The notes: generated from the letters alone by a model not told the origin. DNA of 64,000 nucleotides from Elizabethkingia sp. YR214 (GCF_003058195.1 NZ_QBUH01000001.1:496001-560000), one strand, 5' to 3'. Shown: positions 1-8,929, numbered from the stretch's first letter. Made by a program: numbers and translations.

Positions 1-129
1 AGAGAAACAGAAGCCAGAGCTGCTTTAGATCAGGCATTGCGTTTGGATCCGACATTAATGAAAGATATGCAGATGAAATATCCTTATATAGATGCTGAAA
101 TAGAAAAAGAGCGCTCTAAAACAAAATAA
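1..129 (+). CDS. TPR-type protein, C-terminal end (partial)
   Basis: The window opens inside a reading frame that runs to a TAA at 127-129 and gives the last 42 residues of a protein. The segment AALDQALRLDPT matches the second helix and turn of a tetratricopeptide repeat, a protein-interaction module. The tail is highly charged (IEKERSKTK). Only the end is visible, so function and full domain layout cannot be judged. An intrinsic terminator follows 28 bases later, so this gene ends its transcription unit. Confidence 0.7.
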   Translation, partial: RETEARAALDQALRLDPTLMKDMQMKYPYIDAEIEKERSKTK

Positions 130-157
130 GGATTTGAAATTCTGAAAATGATAAATA

Positions 158-187
158 AAAAAAGCAACTGATTACAGTTGCTTTTTT
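158..187. terminator. Bidirectional intrinsic terminator
   Basis: A 7-bp stem (GCAACTG at 164-170 with CAGTTGC at 175-181, loop ATTA) is flanked by an A-run on the left and a T-run on the right. It can serve both the TPR gene on the plus strand and the membrane protein gene on the minus strand. Confidence 0.85.
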
Positions 188-188
188 A

Positions 189-1457
189 TTAGTTATAGTA
201 ACGGCCTGCAAAATTTATAAACTCAGTTAACCTGTAGATGTTATTAAAGCCTAAATAAGCGAATAAAATAATTAAAACAACCCAGAGTGCCGAAATAGTT
301 TTTGGATTCCCTCTCTGGCTGTAAAAAAGCCATCCCAGTAACATGGGGACAACAAATATAAAATGGCCTCCATAAATATAGGATGTATGTAGTCCGAACT
401 TTAATACACAGTGTATAATAGCATCACACAAAAGTGATAATCCAAGTATTAGAACCAGTTTGTTTTTATAATTGGAAATAAGGCTCCAAATAAGGAATAA
501 GGCAATTAAAGCAACAAAAAGATAAGATGCCCAGGAAGAATAAACATCCATAAATAATGCTTTATATTCAAAACCTGTTCTACTGGTGTAATCTCTGGTG
601 ATAAAACTTGGAAATAACATGCTGCCACCCCAAAACCATGATGTCATCATATCCCATAAAGGCGTTACTTTTGGTTTGGAAAACCGTTCGTATTGAGAGG
701 ACGTTTGATTAATAATTAATTGAAGTCTAAAATCAAGCCTCCATAAATATAACAGAATAAATATACCAACGGAGATAATACCATATAAAATAGTCCGGCC
801 AAAATGTTTCCACTTTCTGAATAAATCTTTTTCAAAAAGTACAGGAATATAAACCTTTACAATATTAGTAATGGTAAGACCACCGATTAGAATAGAAAAG
901 CAAGTTAACGGAATAAGACCAATTTTCTTTTCCTGAGAAAGCTTTAGTGCCGCGAAATAATTAAAGAACACTAAAAGAAAAAATGAAAAAGTATAGGTTT
1001 CAGGGGTAAATGAGAGGAGAATAGGGGTTGTAAATAAACCAAAAAACAACAGTAAGAATAAACTTATTGAAAGTGGTAATTTAATAATATTTCTGAAGTA
1101 CTTGTAGCATTGTAACATTGTAAACGCAACCGTTATTGTACTAAACATTGATAAGGCGATACGAAATGTTGCATTAGTTTTTCCTCCAGAAATCCATAAA
1201 GCACTTTCCCTAATTATATTAAAAAAATAATTAGAAAACGGGTGGCGTTCCCAAGCTCCTCCAGACACGATAATTGAATAATTATCGAAACTAAAATAAG
1301 CATCCCAAGGGATACGATCATCATAAACCAAACGAAATTGGCTCGCGATAAACCATCCAAATACACCATAAACAACCATAAAGAACAGTAAAACAAATAA
1401 TTCTGTTGAGTTTACCGGGAATATGGTTTTAAAAAAATTGATAATTTTTGCCTTCAC
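189..1457 (-). CDS. Polytopic inner-membrane protein, function unknown
   Basis: This 422-residue protein is very hydrophobic, with roughly ten predicted membrane segments spread over its length. The start codon is GTG (CAC at 1455-1457 on the plus strand), giving MKAKIINFFK. An acidic loop after the first membrane segment (YDDRIPWDAYFSFDN, about residues 44-58) is the sort of loop seen in GT-C glycosyltransferases, but I find no diagnostic motif, so that link is only a guess. The gene stands alone between a terminator and two small lipoprotein genes. Confidence 0.7.
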   Translation of the reverse strand: MKAKIINFFKTIFPVNSTELFVLLFFMVVYGVFGWFIASQFRLVYDDRIPWDAYFSFDNYSIIVSGGAWERHPFSNYFFNIIRESALWISGGKTNATFRIALSMFSTITVAFTMLQCYKYFRNIIKLPLSISLFLLLFFGLFTTPILLSFTPETYTFSFFLLVFFNYFAALKLSQEKKIGLIPLTCFSILIGGLTITNIVKVYIPVLFEKDLFRKWKHFGRTILYGIISVGIFILLYLWRLDFRLQLIINQTSSQYERFSKPKVTPLWDMMTSWFWGGSMLFPSFITRDYTSRTGFEYKALFMDVYSSWASYLFVALIALFLIWSLISNYKNKLVLILGLSLLCDAIIHCVLKFGLHTSYIYGGHFIFVVPMLLGWLFYSQRGNPKTISALWVVLIILFAYLGFNNIYRLTEFINFAGRYYN

Positions 1458-1497
1458 GCGGCAAAAATAATGCTTAATGATGATTTATAAAGAAAAA

Positions 1498-1737
1498 TTA
1501 ATCATCATAACGATAATATTTTTTTCTTTGCCCCGGAGCATAATCTTTTGCAGAACCACCATATATTTTTTTAGCCTGTCCTGGAGGCAACTTTTTATAT
1601 TCCCGACCATTATAATAATAAGAATTATCATAACGATTAGGGTTTCTTCTGTATGCATAACCATTATAATAAGTATCACATGATACTAGGAATGTTATTG
1701 TGAACACGCCAGCAATTATATATTTTATAGTTTTCAT
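1498..1737 (-). CDS. Small lipoprotein with PPGQAKK motif, copy 1
   Basis: This 79-residue protein has a lipoprotein signal ending in LVSC (Cys20), a Tyr/Asn/Arg-rich middle, and a C-terminal module PPGQAKKIYGGSAKDYAPGQ shared nearly word for word with the next gene. Proteins with this tail are common in Chryseobacterium and relatives; I recall them being mislabelled as quinol oxidase subunit 4, for which the sequence gives no support. The five bases between the two genes suggest one transcript, with the 65-residue gene first. Function unknown. Confidence 0.75.
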   Translation of the reverse strand: MKTIKYIIAGVFTITFLVSCDTYYNGYAYRRNPNRYDNSYYYNGREYKKLPPGQAKKIYGGSAKDYAPGQRKKYYRYDD

Positions 1738-1742
1738 TTTTA

Positions 1743-1940
1743 TTAAGGATTAACAATTATTGTGGTATTGCTACGCTGTTTTTTTCTTTGCCCCGGAGCA
1801 TAATCTTTTGCAGAACCGCCATATATTTTTTTAGCTTGTCCCGGAGGCATCCCGTTATTTCCATTATTATAACGAACATTACATGATCCTAATAGTACAG
1901 TTACAAGTACAAATGCTGTTAAATATTTTATAGTTTTCAT
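1743..1940 (-). CDS. Small lipoprotein with PPGQAKK motif, copy 2
   Basis: This 65-residue paralogue of the neighbouring gene shares its first six residues (MKTIKY), a lipobox ending in LGSC (Cys20) and the module PPGQAKKIYGGSAKDYAPGQ. After this it carries a different basic and hydrophobic tail (QRSNTTIIVNP). The two copies are also close in nucleotide sequence over the module (around 1519-1590 and 1780-1850), which indicates a local tandem duplication. It is likely the first gene of a two-gene minus-strand unit. Role unknown; probably an exported, lipid-anchored envelope protein. Confidence 0.75.
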   Translation of the reverse strand: MKTIKYLTAFVLVTVLLGSCNVRYNNGNNGMPPGQAKKIYGGSAKDYAPGQRKKQRSNTTIIVNP

Positions 1941-2133
1941 TTTTCTGATTTTATATTTGGTAATCTATTTCAAAATAGATGCCATTGTTGATTATCAGGT
2001 TTTTAGATTGTAAATATTTGAATTATACATTAAACCTTAATGGTAGTAATAACGGGATATACATAATAAAAATTGTATTTCTCTGTAACAAAAAAATACT
2101 TGTGTATACTAATTATATAAATTCAATACTACA

Positions 2134-3009
2134 ATGAAAAAACTGACTCTCCTTTTTGTATTAACATTCGGAGTAATGGTTATGGCTCAGGAAACGGCTA
2201 ACCGTTTTATTTATGAAATGACATATAAGCCGAAAAAAGACTCCACTAAGTTAGAAAAAGATTTAATGGTTCTGGATATTTCTAAGTCCAAATCTATATA
2301 TAGAGATTACGCGAATGTTTCTCAGGATTCTATTATGAAAGCATCAATGGAGAAAATGCAAAAAGCAGGAACTTTTGATCCTGATTTTTATAAGAAAATG
2401 AAGATGCCAAAGATTTCATACAAAATCAACAAAACATACCCTTCTATGAAAATGCAGTATATAGAGATGATCATGACAATGGGAAAAGGTATGTACATTT
2501 CTTATTCCGAGGATTTAAAATTTAACTGGAAGATTCTGCCAGATAAAGCTAAAATAGGAGAATATAATGCACAGAAAGCAACTACGGAATTTGGTGGAAG
2601 AAAATGGACAGCATGGTTCAGTACTGATTTACCATTTCAGGATGGACCATATAAATTCTCAGGGCTACCCGGACTTATTGTAAAAATTGAAGATGAAACT
2701 AAAGACTATTCATGGGTACTTCAGGCAAATAAAAAACTTAATAATTATGAGGAGCAAACTTTTGGTGAAAAAATGATGGGTATGGCAACACCAACAGATA
2801 TTTCAAAAGAAAAATTTGAAAAGACTTTTAATGATTATAAAAAAGATCCGTTTGGTTCTATGCGACAATTTCTAACACCTGAAAATATGAATAGAAAAAT
2901 ACCAGGCACTGAGAGAACAGTTGGGGACATGGTGAACGATCAGAAAAAGATGTTAGATAAGCTTTACAACTCAATAGATAATCCGATTGAGTTAACAATA
3001 GCTAAATAA
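2134..3009 (+). CDS. GLPGLI family secreted protein
   Basis: This 291-residue protein starts with a signal peptide (MKKLTLLFVLTFGVMVMA) and contains the family's name motif in SGLPGLI at about residue 176, inside the conserved context FQDGPYKFSGLPGLIVKIED. GLPGLI proteins are numerous in Bacteroidota, exported to the periplasm or surface, and have no assigned biochemical role. The N-terminal half (FIYEMTYKP...) is the usual beta-rich region. The gene is monocistronic: it follows a divergent intergenic region and ends at a strong terminator. Confidence 0.93.
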   Translation: MKKLTLLFVLTFGVMVMAQETANRFIYEMTYKPKKDSTKLEKDLMVLDISKSKSIYRDYANVSQDSIMKASMEKMQKAGTFDPDFYKKMKMPKISYKINKTYPSMKMQYIEMIMTMGKGMYISYSEDLKFNWKILPDKAKIGEYNAQKATTEFGGRKWTAWFSTDLPFQDGPYKFSGLPGLIVKIEDETKDYSWVLQANKKLNNYEEQTFGEKMMGMATPTDISKEKFEKTFNDYKKDPFGSMRQFLTPENMNRKIPGTERTVGDMVNDQKKMLDKLYNSIDNPIELTIAK

Positions 3010-3040
3010 TAATATTCAATTCATATCAATCTAAATTAAA

Positions 3041-3073
3041 AAACAAGGCCTGATAATTTATCAGGCCTTGTTT
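3041..3073 (+). terminator. Strong intrinsic terminator after GLPGLI gene
   Basis: A perfect 15-bp stem (3041-3055 with 3059-3073, three-base loop ATT) whose right arm ends in GTTT, followed by AATTAAAA. It closes the GLPGLI gene. Confidence 0.85.
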
Positions 3074-3123
3074 AATTAAAAATAATATTTAAATTTATAA
3101 AACCAATTTAAAATTATTATTTT

Positions 3124-3456
3124 ATGAAAAATTTTAAACTAATCTCAATTTTTATATTGTTGGTTTCTATAAGTAGCTTTGCTAAAGCGAAAGAGCCTAA
3201 ACCTGGAAAAGAAGCAGTAGGATCTAATGAAACATCCTTTTTTGAAAAGAATGAAAAAACTTTAAAACCTTTTGCATTACAAAAGGTCAAATTACAAAAA
3301 GTTAATCTTCAAAAAATCAAAAAAGAGAAAGGACAAAGTCCTATGTCTGATTGTATAATTGATACCGCTGTAGGTCTTGTTATTTATGGAGGAATGGAAG
3401 GAGAGGATGCTGGAACGATTGCTACAATTTTATGCTCGAATATACTGACTTTTTGA
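3124..3456 (+). CDS. Small secreted protein, unknown function
   Basis: The product is 110 residues with a clear signal peptide (about residues 1-22), a lysine-rich middle containing three near-identical steps LQKVK, LQKVN, LQKIK (residues 52-66), and a hydrophobic glycine/isoleucine-rich C-terminal stretch with two cysteines (Cys77 and Cys104) ending in LTF. I do not recognise the family. The signal peptide, good start and flanking terminators argue that it is a real gene. The tail could insert in a membrane or form a disulfide, but this is only inferred from composition. Confidence 0.65.
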   Translation: MKNFKLISIFILLVSISSFAKAKEPKPGKEAVGSNETSFFEKNEKTLKPFALQKVKLQKVNLQKIKKEKGQSPMSDCIIDTAVGLVIYGGMEGEDAGTIATILCSNILTF

Positions 3457-3482
3457 TAAGTACTTTGATCTAAATGAATACA

Positions 3483-3516
3483 CTTCGCTAAAAGATTTTA
3501 GTGAAGCGAATTTTTT
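3483..3516 (+). terminator. Probable intrinsic terminator
   Basis: An 11-bp stem with one G-U pair (3483-3493 with 3496-3506) lies 27 bases after the small secreted protein gene and is followed within four bases by a six-T run. Confidence 0.55.
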
Positions 3517-3546
3517 GTAAAAAGGCATCTATATCTCAGAATAAAT

Positions 3547-3576
3547 AAAAATGAAGACCAAATAGTCTTCATTTTT
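3547..3576. terminator. Bidirectional terminator between small gene and sodC
   Basis: Twelve paired bases (3547-3558 with 3565-3576, loop CAAATA) have A-rich left and T-rich right arms. It sits just past the stop codon of the minus-strand superoxide dismutase gene. Confidence 0.8.
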
Positions 3577-3586
3577 ATTTTCTGGA

Positions 3587-4096
3587 TTACTTAATTTCTA
3601 CACATCCAACTCGTCCGCCAGCATTTCCGGTAGGCTGAGTATGGAAGTCATCTGCAGCTGCATGGATAATTAGTCCGTGATTCAGGATATTTTTAGTATC
3701 ATCAGTACAACCAATACACCATTTACTTGTTTTAAAAGTCAATTTTGCATTACCCTTATCATCAGCATTAAGGTTGCCAATATCTCCCATATGAAAATGT
3801 TCTGCACCCCATTTGCCATGGTCACTTCCTGCAGGATTCCAGTGTCCGCCGGTAGATGTTCCGTCTGGAGCCGAGCAATCTGGCTTGTCATGAATATGAA
3901 TAGCATGTACCCCTGGTGTTAATCCTTTTGCATCAACATTCATCACAACATTTTTACCCGTCTGTTTAAAGGTTACGGTTCCTCCCGTTGCTGTTCCGCT
4001 TTTAGGGGTTATAGCATAACTTACTTCCTTAGTTGCACATGAAACTGTAAATACAGCTCCCAGAATGCCTAAGGATAATATTTTTAAATTTTTCAT
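3587..4096 (-). CDS. sodC: Superoxide dismutase [Cu-Zn], lipoprotein
   Basis: SodC converts superoxide to oxygen and hydrogen peroxide in the periplasm or envelope. The 169-residue protein begins with a lipoprotein signal (lipobox FTVSC, Cys20). Metal ligands are visible in the expected order: His67 and His69 in HAIHIH, His85 in GGHWNP, His93, His102 and Asp105 in HFHMGDIGN, and His145 in IIHAAADD. Cys74 and Cys165 (GNAGGRVGC) can form the conserved disulfide. The gene is a single-gene unit with its own terminator. Nothing essential is missing. Confidence 0.96.
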   Translation of the reverse strand: MKNLKILSLGILGAVFTVSCATKEVSYAITPKSGTATGGTVTFKQTGKNVVMNVDAKGLTPGVHAIHIHDKPDCSAPDGTSTGGHWNPAGSDHGKWGAEHFHMGDIGNLNADDKGNAKLTFKTSKWCIGCTDDTKNILNHGLIIHAAADDFHTQPTGNAGGRVGCVEIK

Positions 4097-4241
4097 AAGC
4101 TCAGAATTTGAGGTTTTATTATATGTTAAAGGTACAAAACTTTCAAGAATTACCGTTTAGCATCAAAAACCAACCTTTCAGTAAGCTTTTTTTAAAAGAT
4201 TCGAAATTCTGATATTTCTTTGTAACATAAATCATAAAAAA

Positions 4242-6482
4242 ATGCTACTAAGACTACTATTTTCGATTTTTATTTTTGTGTTCTCTCTTATGCAGGCACA
4301 AGTAACAATCTCCGGAAAGGTTACTGCTAAAGGAAAAGGACTAAAAAACGTTTCTGTGACTTTAAAAGATACCTATGATGGTGCCACAACAGATGCTAAC
4401 GGTAATTATACATTTCAAACTTCCGAAAAAGGTAATCAAACACTGGTATATAATAGTTCCGATTTTGCAGAAGTGGTAAAGGAAGTTGCAATAGCTTCTC
4501 AGAATCTTGTTGTCAATGCAGAAATGAAATCAACTTTTAACGAAATAAATGCTGTTGTGATTACTGCAGGATCTATAGAGGCAAGTGATAAAAACAGAGC
4601 GTCGGCATTACTGAAGCCTCTGGATATTTATACTACAGCAGGAGCCGATGCACAGATTACATCGGCCTTAGGGTTTCTTCCCGGAGTTCAGAAAGTAGGA
4701 GAAAGTGAAGGTCTGTTTGTAAGAGGAGGGACAGGAACAGAAAGTAAAATATTTATGGATGGTAATCTTATCAATAATTACTTCACAAATTCAGTTCCGG
4801 GAATAGCAGGAAGGGATCGCTTTAATACTTCATTGTTTAAAGGAAATGTCTTTTCTTCTGGTGGATATTCTGCTTTATATGGGCAGGCATTATCTTCAGT
4901 TTTGACTTTAGAGAGTATTGATTTACCAGAAAGAACATCTGCAGACTTTGGATTGTCTCCAATATTTGCAACGGGATCTTTTCAGAAAGTAGACAGTGCC
5001 AGAACTCATTCATATGGTATCCAAGCCGCATATTCTAATTTGGCACTGATGACTAAAGTATTTAAATTCAATACTAATTTTGATAACGGACCAGCTGGAT
5101 TTTCCACCAATGCGAACTTTAGAATAAAAACAAAAAAGGGAGGATTTATTAAATATTACGGAAGTTTTGATAACAATGATATGTCTTTGAAACAGGAAAG
5201 TCTTGAATCAAAATATAATGAAACGGGTGTAAAAATGAAGGGAGACAATACTTTTCATAATCTGTCCTATAGAGAAAAATTGGGCAGATATACATTGAAC
5301 GTGGGATCCACATTTACCTACAATAAAAATGATATGAATCTTGATTTTCTGAATAACGGACAAAGAGTTTACGGAATTGGAATTGAGAATCATGGATCAT
5401 ATTTCAATGCAAAGGCTGTTTTGGAAAGAAAAATCAATAAAGCTTCCATTATTCGTGGTGGAGTTGAATTTCAGAACAGTATTGAAGATATGACCTACCA
5501 GCCAGAAAATGCTGCTCGATTTAAAAAGCATTATCAGGATCTTATATCTTCAGTTTTTGCTGAAACAGATTTGGCCTTGGATCATCGGTTTTCAGCACGT
5601 ATAGGAGTAAGAGCAGAAAACTCCTCTTACCTTTCCCAGTGGAATTTTTCACCAAGATTGGCATTAGCTTACAGAATTTCTAAAGAGTGGACCAGCTCAT
5701 TAGCTTATGGTATTTTCTATCAGAATCCAGAATCTAAATATATCAATTATCCGGCACCATTAGGTTTCCAGAGAGCAGATCACTATATATTTCAGATTCA
5801 GAGAACTGCGAATGAAAGAAGCTTCCGCCTAGAAGCCTTTTATAAGGATTATAGAAAACTTACAAAAACTTATAATTACGGAGATCTGCAAAATCAAACT
5901 TCTTTCAATAATATCCAGTCAGCTGTTAATGTAAATGGAGATGGGTTTGCCAAAGGATTTGAATTATTCTGGAGGGATAAAAAAACAATTAAAAATGTGG
6001 ATTATTGGGTTTCTTATTCTTATTTGGATAGTAAGAGAGATTTTTTAAACTATCCATATAGTCTGAATCCTAATTTTGCATCAAAACATACGCTTTCATT
6101 TGTGGCAAAAAGGTTTTTTACCAGTCTTAAAACACAGGTTAACGCATCTTATACCTTCAATAGTGGAAGACCATATTATGATATTATTTCACAAAATAGG
6201 CAAAATATTATCCGAAATGAAGGAACTGTAAAAGATTTTAGTGCGCTGAATTTAAGTATTAATTACCTTCCCAATCTAGGAAAGAAAAATTCGAAATCAT
6301 TTCCGGTGTTTGTACTGAGTGTGAATAATATTCTGAATACTAAGAATATCTACGGATATAACTTTGCTTCGAACGGACAAAGTTCAGCACTCAGACCACC
6401 AGTAAATACATTTGTTTTCGTTGGTGTATTCATCAGTTTTGGAATCGATAGAACTCAGGATGCCATTAACAGTACATTATAA
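4242..6482 (+). CDS. TonB-dependent outer-membrane receptor with carboxypeptidase-regulatory domain
   Basis: The 746-residue protein has a signal peptide (residues 1-19), a carboxypeptidase regulatory-like beta-sandwich (about 20-100, with the DANGNYTF turn), a TonB plug domain (about 125-235, with the LFVRGG motif) and a 22-strand barrel to the end. Such receptors import a ligand too big for porins using the proton-motive force through TonB. The ligand cannot be read from sequence. A TPR protein follows after 31 bases, and a two-component system lies beyond a terminator; this order suggests a co-regulated nutrient-uptake unit. The C-terminus extends past the usual aromatic residue. Confidence 0.9.
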   Translation: MLLRLLFSIFIFVFSLMQAQVTISGKVTAKGKGLKNVSVTLKDTYDGATTDANGNYTFQTSEKGNQTLVYNSSDFAEVVKEVAIASQNLVVNAEMKSTFNEINAVVITAGSIEASDKNRASALLKPLDIYTTAGADAQITSALGFLPGVQKVGESEGLFVRGGTGTESKIFMDGNLINNYFTNSVPGIAGRDRFNTSLFKGNVFSSGGYSALYGQALSSVLTLESIDLPERTSADFGLSPIFATGSFQKVDSARTHSYGIQAAYSNLALMTKVFKFNTNFDNGPAGFSTNANFRIKTKKGGFIKYYGSFDNNDMSLKQESLESKYNETGVKMKGDNTFHNLSYREKLGRYTLNVGSTFTYNKNDMNLDFLNNGQRVYGIGIENHGSYFNAKAVLERKINKASIIRGGVEFQNSIEDMTYQPENAARFKKHYQDLISSVFAETDLALDHRFSARIGVRAENSSYLSQWNFSPRLALAYRISKEWTSSLAYGIFYQNPESKYINYPAPLGFQRADHYIFQIQRTANERSFRLEAFYKDYRKLTKTYNYGDLQNQTSFNNIQSAVNVNGDGFAKGFELFWRDKKTIKNVDYWVSYSYLDSKRDFLNYPYSLNPNFASKHTLSFVAKRFFTSLKTQVNASYTFNSGRPYYDIISQNRQNIIRNEGTVKDFSALNLSINYLPNLGKKNSKSFPVFVLSVNNILNTKNIYGYNFASNGQSSALRPPVNTFVFVGVFISFGIDRTQDAINSTL

Positions 6483-6513
6483 TAAGAATATTTAATTTCT
6501 AAACTTTAATATT

Positions 6514-7158
6514 ATGAAAAAACTATTTTTAACAACAGCACTTCTTTTAACAGGCTTTATGGCCTTTGCACAAAGTGCTTATGAAAAAGCAATGACCGAT
6601 AAAATGAGTAAAATTGTTCAATGCAAAACGAATGATGATTTTACAGCATTGAGTAATGATTTCTCCAGAATTGGAGATAAAGAGAAAACACAATGGCTGC
6701 CTTATTACTACGCAGCCTTGTCTACAATACAAGGTGGGCGGGTTCTGATGCGTGATCAAAAAACAGATGGCTTAGATGCTTCCGGAGATACCGCAATTAA
6801 TTATATTGCAAAAGCAGAAGCTTTGAATCCCAATAATGCAGAGCTTCTTCTTCTTAAAAAGATGGCGCACGGGATTAAAATGATGGTAGATCCGATGTCT
6901 CGCTATATGACAGAGGGGCAGGAAGCCCAAAAAGCATTGGGTGAGGCAATTAAATTAGACCCGAATAATCCGAGAATATATGTGCTTCAGGCTGAAGACC
7001 TTTATTTTACACCAGAACAATATGGCGGAGATAAAAAGAAGGCGAAAGAAATGTTTTTAAAAGCAAAGGAACTCTTCAAAACGAATAAGCCAAAGACTGC
7101 ACTAGACCCAAACTGGGGTGAAAGTGAAGCCGATTATTTCCTTTCTCAGATGAAATAA
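6514..7158 (+). CDS. Secreted TPR-containing protein
   Basis: The 214-residue product has a signal peptide ending in AFA at residue 19 and two recognisable tetratricopeptide units (AKAEALNPNNAELLLL and LGEAIKLDPNNPRIYVL). It is therefore an exported helical repeat protein that likely binds a partner in the periplasm. It lies 31 bases after the TonB receptor and before a terminator, so the two are almost certainly one transcript. The natural inference is that it helps the receptor or its cargo, but no partner is visible in the sequence. Confidence 0.85.
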   Translation: MKKLFLTTALLLTGFMAFAQSAYEKAMTDKMSKIVQCKTNDDFTALSNDFSRIGDKEKTQWLPYYYAALSTIQGGRVLMRDQKTDGLDASGDTAINYIAKAEALNPNNAELLLLKKMAHGIKMMVDPMSRYMTEGQEAQKALGEAIKLDPNNPRIYVLQAEDLYFTPEQYGGDKKKAKEMFLKAKELFKTNKPKTALDPNWGESEADYFLSQMK

Positions 7159-7162
7159 ATAT

Positions 7163-7192
7163 AAAGCCCGGGTTTTAAACCTGGGCTTTTTT
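7163..7192 (+). terminator. Intrinsic terminator after receptor/TPR operon
   Basis: A GC-rich stem AGCCCGGG (7165-7172) pairs with CCTGGGCT (7180-7187, one G-U) and is followed by a six-T run to 7192. Confidence 0.9.
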
Positions 7193-7288
7193 GTTTCCTT
7201 TTAATGGGAAACTGATAACTCTTTTACCATTCAGTATATAAAAAGAACCTTTCAGGTATAAAAATTTTAAATATTTCCCAATTCCTGA

Positions 7289-7296
7289 GTATGTTT
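7289..7296 (+). promoter_or_regulatory. Candidate -7 element (TATGTTTG) for the sensor operon
   Basis: TATGTTTG fits the Bacteroidota -7 consensus TAnnTTTG. It overlaps the upstream in-frame ATG at 7291, so transcription would begin near 7303 and translation would have to start at the next ATG, 7315. No clear TTG -33 element was found at the right distance. Confidence 0.4.
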
Positions 7297-7314
7297 GTAA
7301 CAGAAATTAAGAAA

Positions 7315-8643
7315 ATGAATCGAAAATTTTTTATCATATGCGCCTGGATTACGCTTGTTTGCACAATAATATTTGGTGTTATTGAGCCAGGCTATATCTC
7401 TTGGGAAAACATATGGAAAGCTTTCGTTATTTCTTCTATGTATTGTCTACTTTTATCTATGTCTCAGGGGTACCTTAACGGATTCTTAGACAAAAAATGG
7501 AGTTGGATAGAGGATACTAAGAAAAGACTTATTTATGGAGTATCATTAACTGTTGTAGTAACAATTGCCACTGTATTTTTATGTAACTATGTTAACTTCG
7601 TTCTGATACAAAATGTTAGTACTGAGAAGTTTTTCTCAAGAGATTATAATTTTGTTAATTGGTTTTTTATCAATTTCGCCTTACTTATATCGGCTATTTT
7701 CCACGCCAGAGGTTTTATGAATGCGTGGAAGTCTGCAGCGAAAAAAGCTGTTACCGAACAAAAAATTATTGCTTCTTCGGCAAATGCACAATTCGAAAGT
7801 CTTAAAAATCAGTTAGACCCACATTTTTTGTTTAACTCTTTGAATGTACTGAGTGCATTAATTGAAGAAAATCCGGATAATGCACAAAAGTTTACTTCTT
7901 CAATGTCCAAAATTTACAGATACGTTCTGGAACAAAAGGACAAAGAAGTAGTATCTCTGGAGGAAGAAATAAACTTTGCCAGAACCTATATAGAGCTTTT
8001 GAAATACCGCTTTGAAGACAGTATCGTATTTCACCTGAATATTGATGCGGATAATTCTAAAGATTTTGTGGTGCCACTTTCATTACAACTACTTTTGGAA
8101 AATTGTATTAAACATAATCATGCTACATCTGCCAAGCCGTTAAACATAGAAATATTTGTTCAGGAAGAATATCTTATTATCAGAAATAATCTTCAGAAAA
8201 GAGAACTTCCAAATGAAAAATCAGGAATTGGACTTTCTAATATAGTACAACGATACAATCTTCTAACAAAGAGGAATGTTTTCATCGAAAGCGATGAAGA
8301 ATCATTCAGTGTAAAAATACCAATACTAACTCGTAAAAATAACACCATGCAAGTAAATTATGAAAACGATGAAAGAGAAGCCTATAAGAAGGCTTCGCGT
8401 AGAGTAAAAGAAATTAAAGATTTCTATTCTAATCTTATTTCTTACTGTTGTGTGATACCGTTTTTAGTTGTTATCAATCTAATGACGTCACCAGGATTTT
8501 ACTGGTTTGTTTTCCCAATGTTGGGGTGGGGACTAGGTGTAGCTATCCATGGATTCACCATTTTTGGAATAGGTAAAAGCTGGGAAGAGAGAAAGATACA
8601 AGAGCTCATGAACAAAGAAAAAAACACACAGCAATGGAAATAA
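7315..8643 (+). CDS. LytS-type sensor histidine kinase with C-terminal 2TM domain
   Basis: The start at 7315 (MNRKFFII) is preferred over 7291 because a -7 element overlaps the upstream ATG. The 442-residue protein has four N-terminal membrane helices (about 1-135), a HisKA_7TM/LytS kinase core with the phospho-acceptor in LDPHFLFNSLN (His170), an ATP-binding region with LLLENCIKHN (N-box) and GIGLSNI (G-box), and then, unusually, a 2TM domain (about 345-442, motif SWEERKIQELM). It should phosphorylate the LytTR regulator encoded three genes downstream. It overlaps the next gene by 10 bases. The C-terminal 2TM module resembles the two following proteins, which suggests gene duplication and fusion. 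Confidence 0.88.
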   Translation: MNRKFFIICAWITLVCTIIFGVIEPGYISWENIWKAFVISSMYCLLLSMSQGYLNGFLDKKWSWIEDTKKRLIYGVSLTVVVTIATVFLCNYVNFVLIQNVSTEKFFSRDYNFVNWFFINFALLISAIFHARGFMNAWKSAAKKAVTEQKIIASSANAQFESLKNQLDPHFLFNSLNVLSALIEENPDNAQKFTSSMSKIYRYVLEQKDKEVVSLEEEINFARTYIELLKYRFEDSIVFHLNIDADNSKDFVVPLSLQLLLENCIKHNHATSAKPLNIEIFVQEEYLIIRNNLQKRELPNEKSGIGLSNIVQRYNLLTKRNVFIESDEESFSVKIPILTRKNNTMQVNYENDEREAYKKASRRVKEIKDFYSNLISYCCVIPFLVVINLMTSPGFYWFVFPMLGWGLGVAIHGFTIFGIGKSWEERKIQELMNKEKNTQQWK

Positions 8644-8918
8644 ATGATCAACAAGAAGCTTATTCGGAAGCAAGAAAACAGGTTCGAAGAGAAGCGCGAC
8701 TTTATGGAAACGTACTAATGTGTTGTGCTTTCTGGGGCTTTGCAGGGCTCAATGATATTTTTGATTTTGTGAATATACCAAGATGGATCGTAATAGTGTT
8801 TATCATTATAACCATATTTACAGCATTAAAATTTATAAAAGTTATCTTCTCCGGAATGATTTTTAACAAAAGCTGGGAAGAAAACAGAATCAGGGAGTTA
8901 ATGAAAAAGAATAATTAA
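8634..8918 (+). CDS. 2TM domain protein
   Basis: This 94-residue protein is little more than a 2TM domain: a basic helix (EAYSEARKQVRREARLYGN), two membrane helices and the closing motif SWEENRIRELMKK. It overlaps the kinase gene by 10 bases, so the two are translationally coupled. Known 2TM proteins in Bacteroidota are commonly encoded next to, or fused to, LytS/LytTR systems; their exact role is not established to my knowledge. A role in membrane sensing or kinase scaffolding is an inference. Confidence 0.85.
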   Translation: MEINDQQEAYSEARKQVRREARLYGNVLMCCAFWGFAGLNDIFDFVNIPRWIVIVFIIITIFTALKFIKVIFSGMIFNKSWEENRIRELMKKNN

Positions 8919-8929
8919 TTTCTAATAAA

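Noticed and set aside
1498-1940. Quinol oxidase subunit 4 label for the small lipoproteins
   Set aside because: There are no membrane helices beyond the signal and no oxidase motif; the label looks like an inherited mis-annotation.
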